Positions 52,106 to 60,799 of a stretch of 64,000 nucleotides of DNA are shown here, piece by piece; the first letter of the stretch is position 1, and each line of letters opens with the position of its first letter. The notes under the pieces were generated by a model that was given only the letters and a program-made list of their open reading frames with translations, was not told the origin of the DNA and searched no databases. The DNA is taken from assembly GCA_964419255.1 (NCBI GenBank), contig CAYQOU010000012.1, forward strand, positions 8,447-72,446, read 5' to 3'. The position numbers and the translations under genes were made by a program. This stretch comes from CAZPHU01 sp964419255. Lineage in GTDB: Bacteria > Fibrobacterota > Chitinivibrionia > Chitinivibrionales > CAYFVL01.

Positions 52106-53338
52106 TCAATTGGACTTGCAGCACCGAAAGCCGGTTTGAGGCTTTGCTGTACCTCCTACACCCGGTGATATCGTCTGACACTTTGAATATGGTCCGCCCA
52201 TGAGCATGGGCCGATTGTTTTTACCAACAACCCACTCGAAAATATTGCCGGTCATATCATAGATGCCGAACTTGCTGATGCATCTGTACCTGCTGCCGGA
52301 TGTTTCCACCTTTTGTGCACCTTCTGTATTACATATTTCTTCGTCAAAAACCCATCCATACGGATAGGTATACTCTTCCAATCCGCTACAGGCGTACTGC
52401 CATTCTTCAACCGTGCAGAGTCTTTTACCCTGTTGTTCGCAAAGCTTCTGAGCTTCATCAAATGAGATGTTTCCTTTGGGGGGTACCCCTTTCTTGTTAG
52501 GATACTCATATTTATCGACACACACTTTCAGGAAGGGACGGTCGGTTTTTCCCGGTGGGATATCAACCAGGCTCATGCTTTCGTCACAGAAAAGAGTCTT
52601 GGCATATTTTTGGATATTAGATTCGTATGATGACTTGGAATGCCTTATTACTCGGGCAATCTGAGTATGCTCATATTGCAAGGTGTTTCCCGATGGCGTT
52701 TCGAGTGTCAGGCTTTTTGCATCATTTGCCTTGATAAATCCAACCTGAACGACTGGTGGAAGCTGCTTCCCATATTCATCGGTCTTCGTACTGAAAACAT
52801 ACACCGTATCGAGAGGACCGCGTGACTCCGGCGTTTTCCTTTTTTCTTTCTTATCGGAATCATCGACAGCTGTTGCGATCTGTTTAATGATTTCGCGAGC
52901 AATAGGAACAACCGATCCATCGATATTCAGATAAAGAGTCTCATCACCCACGTCCTGAATCTTACCACGAAATACAGTTCCGGAGGTAATGGTTACGTCA
53001 ATTTTTTGGGATTTGTTATTCAATTTCTGTATGTCTTCGTAGGAAAGAGCCTGACCATTTTTATTTTGTTCTGCTGCATCCTGGACAGATTTTTTAGGGG
53101 CTTCCAATAATTTATACTTGAGAATAAGCGTCCCTCTGAACTTATAGGGAGTGCCATCCTGCTCGATTATCAGGGAGGTGTCATTCTTCATTTCTACCAC
53201 CCCCTCAAGAACATCTCCAGTCGTTAACTTCATCCTGTATTTTCCACCAAGCTGGATAACACTAAGGTCCTGTATAGCTCCTGCCGGCTTGAAAAGGAGA
53301 ATGACCAGGCAGATCACAACCGATACTCCGGATTTCAT
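52106..53338 (-). CDS. Exported FGE/SUMF1-like protein with three small beta-barrel repeats
   Basis: This 410-residue protein has a signal peptide (residues 1-21). The N-terminal half holds three LSm/SH3-like repeats: MKLTTGDVLEGVVEMKNDTSL, IDVTITSGTVFRGKIQDVGDE and VVQVGFIKANDAKSLTLETPS, each with a G-x-(V/I) turn. The C-terminal part (about 265-408) is formylglycine-generating-enzyme-like: KVCVDKYEYPNK, CTVEEWQYACSGLE, YDMTGNIFEWV, GFRCC. Such domains often serve as binding modules rather than as oxidases. A nine-base inverted repeat (GTGATTCGG at 52063-52071, CCGAATCAC at 52084-52092) lies just past its stop. Confidence 0.8.
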   Translation of the reverse strand: MKSGVSVVICLVILLFKPAGAIQDLSVIQLGGKYRMKLTTGDVLEGVVEMKNDTSLIIEQDGTPYKFRGTLILKYKLLEAPKKSVQDAAEQNKNGQALSYEDIQKLNNKSQKIDVTITSGTVFRGKIQDVGDETLYLNIDGSVVPIAREIIKQIATAVDDSDKKEKRKTPESRGPLDTVYVFSTKTDEYGKQLPPVVQVGFIKANDAKSLTLETPSGNTLQYEHTQIARVIRHSKSSYESNIQKYAKTLFCDESMSLVDIPPGKTDRPFLKVCVDKYEYPNKKGVPPKGNISFDEAQKLCEQQGKRLCTVEEWQYACSGLEEYTYPYGWVFDEEICNTEGAQKVETSGSRYRCISKFGIYDMTGNIFEWVVGKNNRPMLMGGPYSKCQTISPGVGGTAKPQTGFRCCKSN

Positions 53339-53406
53339 ACTATCTCCTCATAAAACGTGTGCGTCGCTTAATCATCTTCATTTAAGTTGAACTTCCGTAT
53401 TTTACC

Positions 53407-53500
53407 CCCGAATTGATCGGCTCTGAGCGGATGAGTCGTGCAATCTCTTATGGTATTAAGGATTGTGCGGATCGCCGCGAGAGAATCTATAAATTCAGGT
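53407..53500. repeat. Dispersed palindromic repeat, copy 8 (B + inverted A)
   Basis: The left end is CCCGAATTGATCGGCTCTGA and the right end AATCTATAAATTCAGGT. GCAATC and GATTGT face each other across the short centre. It lies in the 415-base gap between the divergent FGE-like gene and adk; the rest of this gap shows no gene. Confidence 0.78.
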
Positions 53501-53754
53501 TACAAGCAATTTCTCATATACAAACATATCAAATGCCATATAAAGATAAAAAATTGTTTTAGTTTTACGTATGTACTTTAATGATTTATAGGAAAATTGG
53601 CATTATCGGCATTTTTGTCGGTTTTCTCGTCGGCAGCCCTTTATTCCGCGGAAGTGACTGTCACAGTGTATTTTTAGTTCATCGAACGGAGCAAAATCCT
53701 TGTGTTTACAAGCCATTGGCAGGTTGTATTAACTCGAAAAAAGGAGTCTTTTGT

Positions 53755-54330
53755 ATGGCTGCAGGAAAACAGGTGGTTATGTTTGGCCCTCCGGGAGCAG
53801 GAAAAGGAACTCAGGCTGCAAAGCTTGTTGAGCTGATTTCGGTCCCGCACATATCGACAGGAGATATGTTTCGGTATCACATAAAAAATGATACTGGTCT
53901 TGGTAAAACAGCTAAAGAGTATTCGAATCAGGGAAAACTTGTCCCAGACGAAGTGACTATAGCGATGGTGCGCGAGCGGTTGAGTCGTGATGATGTAAAA
54001 GAGGGTTTTCTGCTCGATGGTTTTCCCAGAAGTGTTCCACAGGCAGAGGCTCTGGACAAAATGCTGCCCGAGCTGGGTCTTGGCCTCGACCATGTGGTCA
54101 ATATTGCGGTTGCCGATGAGGAAATAAAGCAGCGTCTGGCCAAAAGGGCTACAATAGAAGGACGTGCGGACGATGCAGATGCATCGGTTGTGCAAAATCG
54201 TCTGGACACCTATAAAAGTCAGAGTGAGCCATGCCTCGAATACTATCGCCCCCAAGGTATCGTACGAGATATAAACGGCCTCGGAACGATAGACGAAGTA
54301 TTCGACCGCATCAAAAAGATTTTCGAGTAA
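53755..54330 (+). CDS. adk: Adenylate kinase, short form
   Basis: This 191-residue enzyme interconverts AMP + ATP and 2 ADP. The P-loop GPPGAGKGTQAAKL is near residues 10-23, the AMP site includes ISTGDMFR and LLDGFPRS, and the lid region is short (KRATIEGRADDADASV). This gives the short Adk variant rather than the zinc-lid long form. AAAAAGGAG nine bases before 53755 fixes the start; the upstream in-frame extension has no family match. Followed by a strong terminator. Confidence 0.95.
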   Translation: MAAGKQVVMFGPPGAGKGTQAAKLVELISVPHISTGDMFRYHIKNDTGLGKTAKEYSNQGKLVPDEVTIAMVRERLSRDDVKEGFLLDGFPRSVPQAEALDKMLPELGLGLDHVVNIAVADEEIKQRLAKRATIEGRADDADASVVQNRLDTYKSQSEPCLEYYRPQGIVRDINGLGTIDEVFDRIKKIFE

Positions 54331-54339
54331 TTCCGATAA

Positions 54340-54375
54340 CCCGGAGCGGAAATGGGAATCCCTCCGGGCTTTTTT
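54340..54375 (+). terminator. Rho-independent terminator of adk
   Basis: CCCGGAG and CTCCGGG form a stem, followed by CTTTTTT. It is ten bases past the stop codon. Confidence 0.88.
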
Positions 54376-54596
54376 GTGTATAATTTCGTTAGTGCTTAAA
54401 CCTTTGTACGGAGCTGCTTGTCAGGATACGGTCTGGCTTCGGCAACTTCCACCGCGCTCAGCACGGGCCGCTCAGCCTGCGGTCGCTTCTTCTGTTGTAT
54501 TCTGCTCCAGGAAAAAGGGAGGGGGGCATCCCGTTTGCGGGACGGGAGGCGCGGAAGAACCGTTTCTGGGGGCAGAGAGGCTGAAAAGCTGATTGC
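54376..54596. other. GC-rich intergenic region, no gene seen
   Basis: The stretch between the adk terminator and the end of the convergent glycosyltransferase gene holds no convincing gene. A short plus-strand frame (54374-54592) lacks a ribosome site and plausible composition. Confidence 0.45.
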
Positions 54597-55766
54597 CTAC
54601 ACGTTTAATTCTTCTTTTTTCATTTTTCTCATGAACCGTTGCTGCTTCCATTCGTAAGAGCCGAAAACTCCCAGAAGGACGGCCAGTATAATCATGGGGA
54701 GCTGAAGAACGGAAGCCGGCAAAAAATATGGCAGAAGAAACTGCTGCCTGAACATTCGCATACCCGGGATCATAAGAAGTGCTTCTCCCAACAGTTTTAC
54801 AAACCAGAGGATGCCCGCAAGAGGCCAGCAGTCCGAAGAGAGGAAGGCTGCTCCTGTGGCGGTGATCAAGGAAAGGTAAAAAGAAAAGATACCGCCAAGG
54901 AACATGATCTGTCCGGGATTATAATGAACCGTTTTTGAACCCCATCTTTTCCGTTGCTCGAAAACCCCACGGAGTGTCGGCGTCGGCGTGGTTGTAACGG
55001 CCCCCCTGGTGTCGGTCATGTATCGTAGTTTCCAGCTCTTGTCACGCCAGATACGCTGCAGAAGCAAATCATCATCTCCGGACACAAGCTCCTGCACAGT
55101 ACTATATCCATCGATTTGCTTGAAAATAGATTTTCGAAATGCCAGATTATTGGCATTGGAATTCAGTGGAAATCCTGCACCTATAGCGGCAGCCGAAACA
55201 ATACCATGAGAGAGAAATTCGATTGCCTGAAATCCATACAGAAGCGGTGAGATAGTGGTGTCACGATGATATGTTGTGATTCCCTGCACCAGGCCGACAT
55301 TTTCTTCGAAGTGGCAATCGATAGATTCAAGCCATCTCTCACCCACCACGCAATCGGCGTCGGTGTATACAATTATCTCATTTTTCGCAATACTGATAGC
55401 CTGGGTTAGAGCGTTTTTCTTTGGACTGCACGCGATTGGAAGCGTTGTAATGTCGATAATATAAAGATTTTCAAACTCCTGCCGGAGCTTCTCAAGAATC
55501 TGTCGGGTAGCATCGATAGAGCGGTCATTTGCTACTATGACTTCATATCTCGACGAATCGACAGACTGTTGCATTAAAGATCTGATACATCGCTCTATCG
55601 ATTTCTCCTCATTGCGTGCTGCGATAATGACTGAAAAGCGGTGACCGTGCGGATTGGTGGACCGGCTGTTTCGAGAGAGGCCTCGTCTGAGGTAGAGAAC
55701 AGAACCTAAGTACCATATTCCAAAAAACAAGCATACACATGTAAGAACAAACGAAAACTGCATCAT
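54597..55766 (-). CDS. Membrane glycosyltransferase, GT2 family
   Basis: This 389-residue protein has an N-terminal membrane helix and a GT-A domain: FSVIIAARNEEKSIERCIRSL, the metal-binding YTDADC, the base region SGDDDLL, and QRKRW (Q-x-x-R-W) as in processive and membrane GT2 enzymes. Three to four C-terminal helices follow (IFSFYLSLITATGAAFL, ...LQLPMIILAVLLGVFGSY). It likely moves a sugar onto a lipid or growing polysaccharide at the inner membrane. It is the third gene of the gpmI-nadE operon, 15 bases after nadE. Confidence 0.85.
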   Translation of the reverse strand: MMQFSFVLTCVCLFFGIWYLGSVLYLRRGLSRNSRSTNPHGHRFSVIIAARNEEKSIERCIRSLMQQSVDSSRYEVIVANDRSIDATRQILEKLRQEFENLYIIDITTLPIACSPKKNALTQAISIAKNEIIVYTDADCVVGERWLESIDCHFEENVGLVQGITTYHRDTTISPLLYGFQAIEFLSHGIVSAAAIGAGFPLNSNANNLAFRKSIFKQIDGYSTVQELVSGDDDLLLQRIWRDKSWKLRYMTDTRGAVTTTPTPTLRGVFEQRKRWGSKTVHYNPGQIMFLGGIFSFYLSLITATGAAFLSSDCWPLAGILWFVKLLGEALLMIPGMRMFRQQFLLPYFLPASVLQLPMIILAVLLGVFGSYEWKQQRFMRKMKKEELNV

Positions 55767-55781
55767 GCCGCTCTCACCAGG

Positions 55782-57428
55782 TTACCACTTATACCGGGCG
55801 GCGATTGGGAATCGTCGTCCCTGTCCGAATGCTTTCGGGGTAACTTTCAACCCGGTAGCAGCCTGGCGTCGTTTGTATTCATTTTTCTTTATGGCATCGA
55901 CTATCCACCTAACATGTTCGCTGGAAAAACCTTCCGCAATTATCTCCTCACTCGAGGCACCTTCCTCGATAAGCCTGGTAAGAATAGCATCCAGGATGTC
56001 GTATGGGGGCAGTGTGTCCTGATCTTTTTGATTCGGACGCAGCTCTGCGGAAGGTGGCTTGGTTATAGTTTGGCGGGGAATTACTTCGGTCGTACGGTTG
56101 ATGTGTCTGGCTATATCGTATACCATTGTTTTGGGAAGATCTGATATGACGCTCATCCCGCCGTTCATATCTCCATACAACGTGGAGTATCCTACCGCAA
56201 TTTCACTCTTGTTTCCTGTTGCAAGAAGCAGCGAACCGAATTTGTTGGATAAAGCCATCAATAAGTTTCCACGTATTCGCGCCTGAAGGTTCTCTTCGGT
56301 GACATCAGCTTTCCGATTGCCGAAATGTGGCTGAAGAGTCTCGAGATAAGGAGCGTACATCGACTCTATTGGAATGATCTTAAAAGATATACCCAGGTTG
56401 TTGGCAAGTGCCTGGGCGTCCTTCACACTACCATCGGAAGAGTAGCGCGAGGGCATTGCGACACCCGTGACGTTTTCAGCACCAAGAGCTTTTACCGCCA
56501 GGGCGCAGGTGACGGCGGAATCGATACCACCGGAAAGACCAACGAGTGCCGATGGGAAACCACACTTGCGCAGGTAGTCTTTGATACCAAGCACAAGCGC
56601 ATCATGCACCATCGTAATTTTATCGAACACAGGCATCTGTTGGCGTGGCGCCAATTTCTTGGTATCAACAATCCTGACGGACTCAGAAAAGGACGGCAGC
56701 ATCGTGCGTATCTCCCCTTCATCATCAAAAACCATACTGGTTCCGTCGAAAATGAGTTCATCATTGCCGCCAACCTGATTAACGAACACAAAAGGAATCT
56801 TGTGTTTACGGGCATGAGTCTGGATAAGTGAAAAACGCTGACGTTCCTTGTTTACATGGAAAGGAGAAGCCGAGATGTTAATGAAAAGGGAAGCCCCCTT
56901 TTCTGCCAGATATTCGACAGGGTCGAAACTGTAAAGGTTCCTATCCCCCATCGTAACGCCATTCCAGGCATCTTCGCATATGGTGATCCCCAGCGTTTCA
57001 CCCTTGTATTCAAACGTGCTGATCTGTGGTGCAGAATCAAAATACCGTGTCTCATCGAAAACATCGTAGCTGGGCAGCAGGCTTTTATTCTGGTGGAAAG
57101 GAATACAGCCATTATCGACAAGAACAGCTGCATTGAAAAGTCCTTTCCCATTGGGCAACGCATCCGGTAACGCGATCCCCGTGAGAATGCCGGTACGGGG
57201 AAAAGAACGACTCAGATCACAGAGCCGATCCAAGGCTGAGAGTCCGTCTCGAATAAACCACTTGTGTTCAAGCAGATCCCGTGGAGGATATCCTTGCAGA
57301 TATAATTCGGGAAATACGAGAAGGTCGGGTTTTTCCTGAGCGGTTTGGTCGAGAATCTGGGCAATACGCTGTGTATTGCCCTCGATATCACCCATAATCG
57401 GGTTTAGCTGACAGATCCCTATTTTCAT
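55782..57428 (-). CDS. nadE: Glutamine-dependent NAD+ synthetase
   Basis: This 548-residue enzyme finishes NAD+ synthesis from nicotinate adenine dinucleotide. The N-terminal nitrilase/CN-hydrolase glutaminase domain carries the triad Glu41 (FPELYLQGYPP), Lys115 (HQNKSLLPS) and Cys151 (TICEDAWNG). The C-terminal synthetase domain has the P-loop LSGGIDSA near 300 and later LATGNKSEIAVGY. The protein looks complete. It overlaps gpmI by four bases, so the two are translationally coupled. Confidence 0.95.
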   Translation of the reverse strand: MKIGICQLNPIMGDIEGNTQRIAQILDQTAQEKPDLLVFPELYLQGYPPRDLLEHKWFIRDGLSALDRLCDLSRSFPRTGILTGIALPDALPNGKGLFNAAVLVDNGCIPFHQNKSLLPSYDVFDETRYFDSAPQISTFEYKGETLGITICEDAWNGVTMGDRNLYSFDPVEYLAEKGASLFINISASPFHVNKERQRFSLIQTHARKHKIPFVFVNQVGGNDELIFDGTSMVFDDEGEIRTMLPSFSESVRIVDTKKLAPRQQMPVFDKITMVHDALVLGIKDYLRKCGFPSALVGLSGGIDSAVTCALAVKALGAENVTGVAMPSRYSSDGSVKDAQALANNLGISFKIIPIESMYAPYLETLQPHFGNRKADVTEENLQARIRGNLLMALSNKFGSLLLATGNKSEIAVGYSTLYGDMNGGMSVISDLPKTMVYDIARHINRTTEVIPRQTITKPPSAELRPNQKDQDTLPPYDILDAILTRLIEEGASSEEIIAEGFSSEHVRWIVDAIKKNEYKRRQAATGLKVTPKAFGQGRRFPIAARYKW

Positions 57429-58945
57429 ACTGATTGTTTGGGAATAATAAGCGATTCACCGGTCATCTCGGCCGGTTTAGGAATACCAATAATATCCAGA
57501 ATAGTTGGTGCGATATCCGCAAGCTTACCATTTTCACGAATGGAAACGTTTTCCATTCCAACAATGGTCAGCGGGACGGGATTGGTTGTATGAGCTGTCA
57601 TCGGCGAATCATCAGATAATGTAGTCTGATCGGCATTTCCGTGATCGGCACAGAGAATGCAGACGCCTCCTTTTGCCATAACCGCCTCGACTACATCATG
57701 CACACAGGTATCGACCGTCTCCACCGCTTTTATGATAGCATCGTACACGCCGGTGTGACCTACCATGTCACAGTTGGCGAAATTTGTAATCACAACGTCG
57801 TATTTATCGCTGTTAATGCCTTCAACAAGTTTGTCGCGTACTTCGTATGCGCTCATCTCAGGTTTCATCTCGTAGGTTGCGACTTTGGGGCTGTTGACCA
57901 GAACGCGATCTTCATTTTCAAAAGGGGCATTTCTCTGACCATTAAAAAAGAACGTTACGTGGGCATATTTTTCGGTTTCAGCACACCGGAACTGTTTCTT
58001 TCCGGCCTTTGCCAGAACTTCTCCCAGTATGTTTTTGTTCTCCATCTCGGGAAAGGCCTCTTCAAAGTGTCCGTTGTCGTAGTAGTGAGTCATCGCAACA
58101 AAATGAATGTTGTGCTTGACAGTCGGAAACTCGTTGAAATCGGGCTCGACGATTGCCCTGGTCAACTGTCGGGTGCGGTCGAAACGGAAATTAAAGAAAA
58201 TCATCACATCATCTTTCCCTGCTCCGTGAAAATCTATAAGGCGGGGCTTAATGAACTCATCCGTTTCACCGGCGGCATAGGCATCATCAATACCATTTTT
58301 CCAGCTATTCACCTGTTTACCCTCACCCTGTATGAGGGCGCGATATGCCAGCTCGGTCCTGTCCCAGCGGGTATCTCTGTCCATCGCGAAATAGCGCCCT
58401 ATGAGGCTTGCAACCCGCCCGACTCCTACGCGATCGATACCTTCCTGAAGAAACGTGAGATGCTCGTGTGCCGATTTAGGCGGTGTGTCGCGACCGTCGG
58501 TCAGAGCGTGAATCAAAACGTTATCGAAATTCATTTTCTTACAAAGCTCCAGAAGAGCATGACAGTGTCGGGTTACCGCGTGTACTCCTTCCTCCTGAAT
58601 CAGTCCAATAAGATGGAGCGTGGAATTGCGTTGCTTTGCTTTTTCGATTGCTCCAACAAAGGCTTTGTTACTGAAAAAATCTCCATCCGAGACGCTTTTG
58701 TCGATTCGTGTCAGACTCTGGTACACTACCCGTCCCGCCCCGATGTTCAGGTGCCCAACTTCACTATTGCCCTGATATCCTTGGGGCAGCCCGACGCTCA
58801 GACCGGAGGTCTGTACAATTGTCGTCGGCCACTTTTGCTGATAAGCATCGGTGAATGGCGTTTTTGCCGATGAAATTGCATTGCTTTTTCCTTCAGGGGC
58901 GCTTCCCCAGCCATCGCGAATGATTAGACATACCGGTCGGTGCAT
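57425..58945 (-). CDS. gpmI: Cofactor-independent phosphoglycerate mutase
   Basis: This 506-residue glycolytic enzyme interconverts 3- and 2-phosphoglycerate using two Mn2+ ions. The alkaline-phosphatase-like core begins with the metal ligand Asp11 in IIRDGWG, the phospho-carrier Ser61 is in GNSEVGH, and later metal ligands lie in TNFANCDMVGHTG and ADHGNAD. The length is normal. A 410-codon antisense frame inside it is a coding shadow. It is first in the gpmI-nadE-GT2 operon. Confidence 0.96.
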   Translation of the reverse strand: MHRPVCLIIRDGWGSAPEGKSNAISSAKTPFTDAYQQKWPTTIVQTSGLSVGLPQGYQGNSEVGHLNIGAGRVVYQSLTRIDKSVSDGDFFSNKAFVGAIEKAKQRNSTLHLIGLIQEEGVHAVTRHCHALLELCKKMNFDNVLIHALTDGRDTPPKSAHEHLTFLQEGIDRVGVGRVASLIGRYFAMDRDTRWDRTELAYRALIQGEGKQVNSWKNGIDDAYAAGETDEFIKPRLIDFHGAGKDDVMIFFNFRFDRTRQLTRAIVEPDFNEFPTVKHNIHFVAMTHYYDNGHFEEAFPEMENKNILGEVLAKAGKKQFRCAETEKYAHVTFFFNGQRNAPFENEDRVLVNSPKVATYEMKPEMSAYEVRDKLVEGINSDKYDVVITNFANCDMVGHTGVYDAIIKAVETVDTCVHDVVEAVMAKGGVCILCADHGNADQTTLSDDSPMTAHTTNPVPLTIVGMENVSIRENGKLADIAPTILDIIGIPKPAEMTGESLIIPKQSV

Positions 58946-59178
58946 TATAATTACTCCTTAAAATCTTATGATGGAATTTACACCCGTGCAGGTAAATCCC
59001 CTTTATGTCGATAGTTTATGAACTCTCTGAGATAAAACGGACGAAAGGAAAGTATACATCTACCTTACCTTGGATATGACAGCTACCTTTTGGTCTTTGC
59101 CGCTTACGCCTCAACCTTCCGCAATGGAGGGGAGAGGAAATTATGACAAACGAACAAACTGTCTTTTCTGAACAGAGA

Positions 59179-59580
59179 TTACTTGTTTCTTTTATCTTTT
59201 TTGCTCTGCTCTCCCTGTGAAAGGCGAGCTTTTTTCTGAAAGTCCCAGCTTTGAATCTGACCGGTTCCCTGACAAGCCCAGCATTCACCGACGCCATCAC
59301 AATACCGGCATTCCGAACTGCCCTTACAGTAGGGGCACTCTTCCTCATAGCTGACGCCTTTTATATTCTGATCGGGAATATTGGTGGTACTTGTTTTGCG
59401 AACGCCGGTACCATTACAGAAGTTACATTTTCTCGACCCCTGGCAATAGCTGCATGTTCCAGAATTTTTGGAACAAAACGGGCACTCTTTTTCATCATAG
59501 CGAGCCCGGCGGGTGTCGGTACGAGCGCAGGAAGCTGCGGCTAAGGCGGCGAGACTGGCGACAAAATTTCGTCTTTTCAT
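59179..59580 (-). CDS. Tat-type cysteine-rich lipoprotein (DnaJ-like zinc fingers)
   Basis: This 133-residue protein begins MKRRNFVASLAALAAASC, which combines a twin-arginine motif with a lipobox (AASC), so it is probably exported folded and lipid-anchored. The mature part has eight C-x-x-C pairs resembling DnaJ cysteine-rich repeats (CPFCSKNSG, CSYCQGSRKC, CNFCNGTGV, CPYCKGSSEC, CRYCDGVGEC, CWACQGTGQI), able to hold about three to four zinc or other metal sites. A DnaJ-like metal domain outside the cytoplasm would be unusual, and Tat export fits a metal-loaded protein. GAGGG nine bases before the ATG sets the start. Confidence 0.72.
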   Translation of the reverse strand: MKRRNFVASLAALAAASCARTDTRRARYDEKECPFCSKNSGTCSYCQGSRKCNFCNGTGVRKTSTTNIPDQNIKGVSYEEECPYCKGSSECRYCDGVGECWACQGTGQIQSWDFQKKARLSQGEQSKKDKRNK

Positions 59581-59786
59581 TTCATTAACCCTCATCAGAC
59601 AATAAATGGTGCTCTTGTTATTTTTTAGCTCAGAGCATGTGCTGGCGCGAAAATAGTAACTAAATATAGCACATACCCTGCTGAATACGAAAACAATATT
59701 TCCTTTAGTACGGATGCGTAACATATTTTATATACGTAAAATTATTTGCACTGTCACACTCATGCTAACTGGAAAGGAAAGAATAT

Positions 59787-60797
59787 ATGCGCTCCTTCCG
59801 TTTACCCGGCCCCGTCGGAATGATTATCCCGCTGAGTTTTATTCTTATTTCAGCAGTTCATCATGACAACAAAGAGTTTTTCGAGCATACTGTACGAAAA
59901 GGCGAGAGTGTCAGTCTCATCTGCATCGATCATTACGGCCAATATACACGTGAGATGGGGGCCGCAATCAAAGAATCGAATCCTGCAATTTCCGATATAA
60001 ACATAATCCATATTGGTCAGAAGCTCAAACTTAAAAACCCTGACTACAACACCGCTTCGAAAACGGAGCAGTCTTCCGGTGAGCACCCCCTTTTCCAAAA
60101 GAATGTAAAAGTGACCCAGGGAGTCGTTACCTATGTCGAGGGTACGGCATCGATTATTCCCAGAGGACAAAATTCGAAACAAACTCTCAAGACAAATACA
60201 ATAGTCAAGCCGGGAGATCTGCTTGAAACGGCATCTAATGGTCGTGTAGAGCTTATAATCAATCGTGAGTCAGTGGTGCGTATGCGTGAGAATACGCAAA
60301 TGAATATTGAGGCATTCAGAAATAATGCTAAAAACAGCAAAAAAACATCGCTGGGATTTTCGTTCGGCACCGTCTGGACCAAGATGAGAAAATTCACGGA
60401 TAAGGTGAGTCGTTTCCAGCTTGAGTTGCCGAATGCCGTTGCCGGTGTGCATGGAACCGTCTACCAGACAGTCGTTGATCCGGGTAACGGATCGGAAGTA
60501 AAAGTCTATGAAGGGGAGGTTGCGGTATCCGGTAACCAGAAGGCAGATAATAGTGATGAGGCGGGCAATCATCCTGCCGGTGTTCAGGAAGTTACAGGTC
60601 CCGATGAAATACCCGGACCGCATGAAGTATCCATGGAGGAGTGGGTGCATATCGTTACCTCTATGCAAAAGATACGTATAGGTGAAGATGGTATACCGGG
60701 CAAGCCGCAATCTTTTACCAAAGAAGCAAACGATAGCTGGGAGAAATGGAACGAAGAAAGAGATAAGCGAATAGCTGAGATTTTCGGGGAGATATAG
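59787..60797 (+). CDS. Exported LysM-FecR domain protein
   Basis: This 336-residue protein has a signal-like N-terminus (MIIPLSFILISAVHH). A LysM peptidoglycan-binding domain is at about 34-82 (HTVRKGESVSLICIDHYG, IHIGQKLKLKNP), and a FecR domain at about 105-245 (LKTNTIVKPGDLLETASNGRVEL, VAGVHGTVYQTVV, VYEGEVAV). A charged C-terminal helix ends the protein. FecR domains sense or relay envelope signals. It ends two bases before the CHASE2 kinase, suggesting a shared envelope signalling role. Confidence 0.88.
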   Translation: MRSFRLPGPVGMIIPLSFILISAVHHDNKEFFEHTVRKGESVSLICIDHYGQYTREMGAAIKESNPAISDINIIHIGQKLKLKNPDYNTASKTEQSSGEHPLFQKNVKVTQGVVTYVEGTASIIPRGQNSKQTLKTNTIVKPGDLLETASNGRVELIINRESVVRMRENTQMNIEAFRNNAKNSKKTSLGFSFGTVWTKMRKFTDKVSRFQLELPNAVAGVHGTVYQTVVDPGNGSEVKVYEGEVAVSGNQKADNSDEAGNHPAGVQEVTGPDEIPGPHEVSMEEWVHIVTSMQKIRIGEDGIPGKPQSFTKEANDSWEKWNEERDKRIAEIFGEI

Positions 60798-60799
60798 GC

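Noticed and set aside
53581..53754. In-frame N-terminal extension of adk
   Set aside because: The strong ribosome site before 53755 and the normal Adk N-terminus show that the upstream part is untranslated.
57641..58873. A 410-codon open frame antisense to gpmI
   Set aside because: gpmI on the other strand has all catalytic motifs and normal length. The antisense protein has no recognisable domain, and the frame is a shadow of codon bias.
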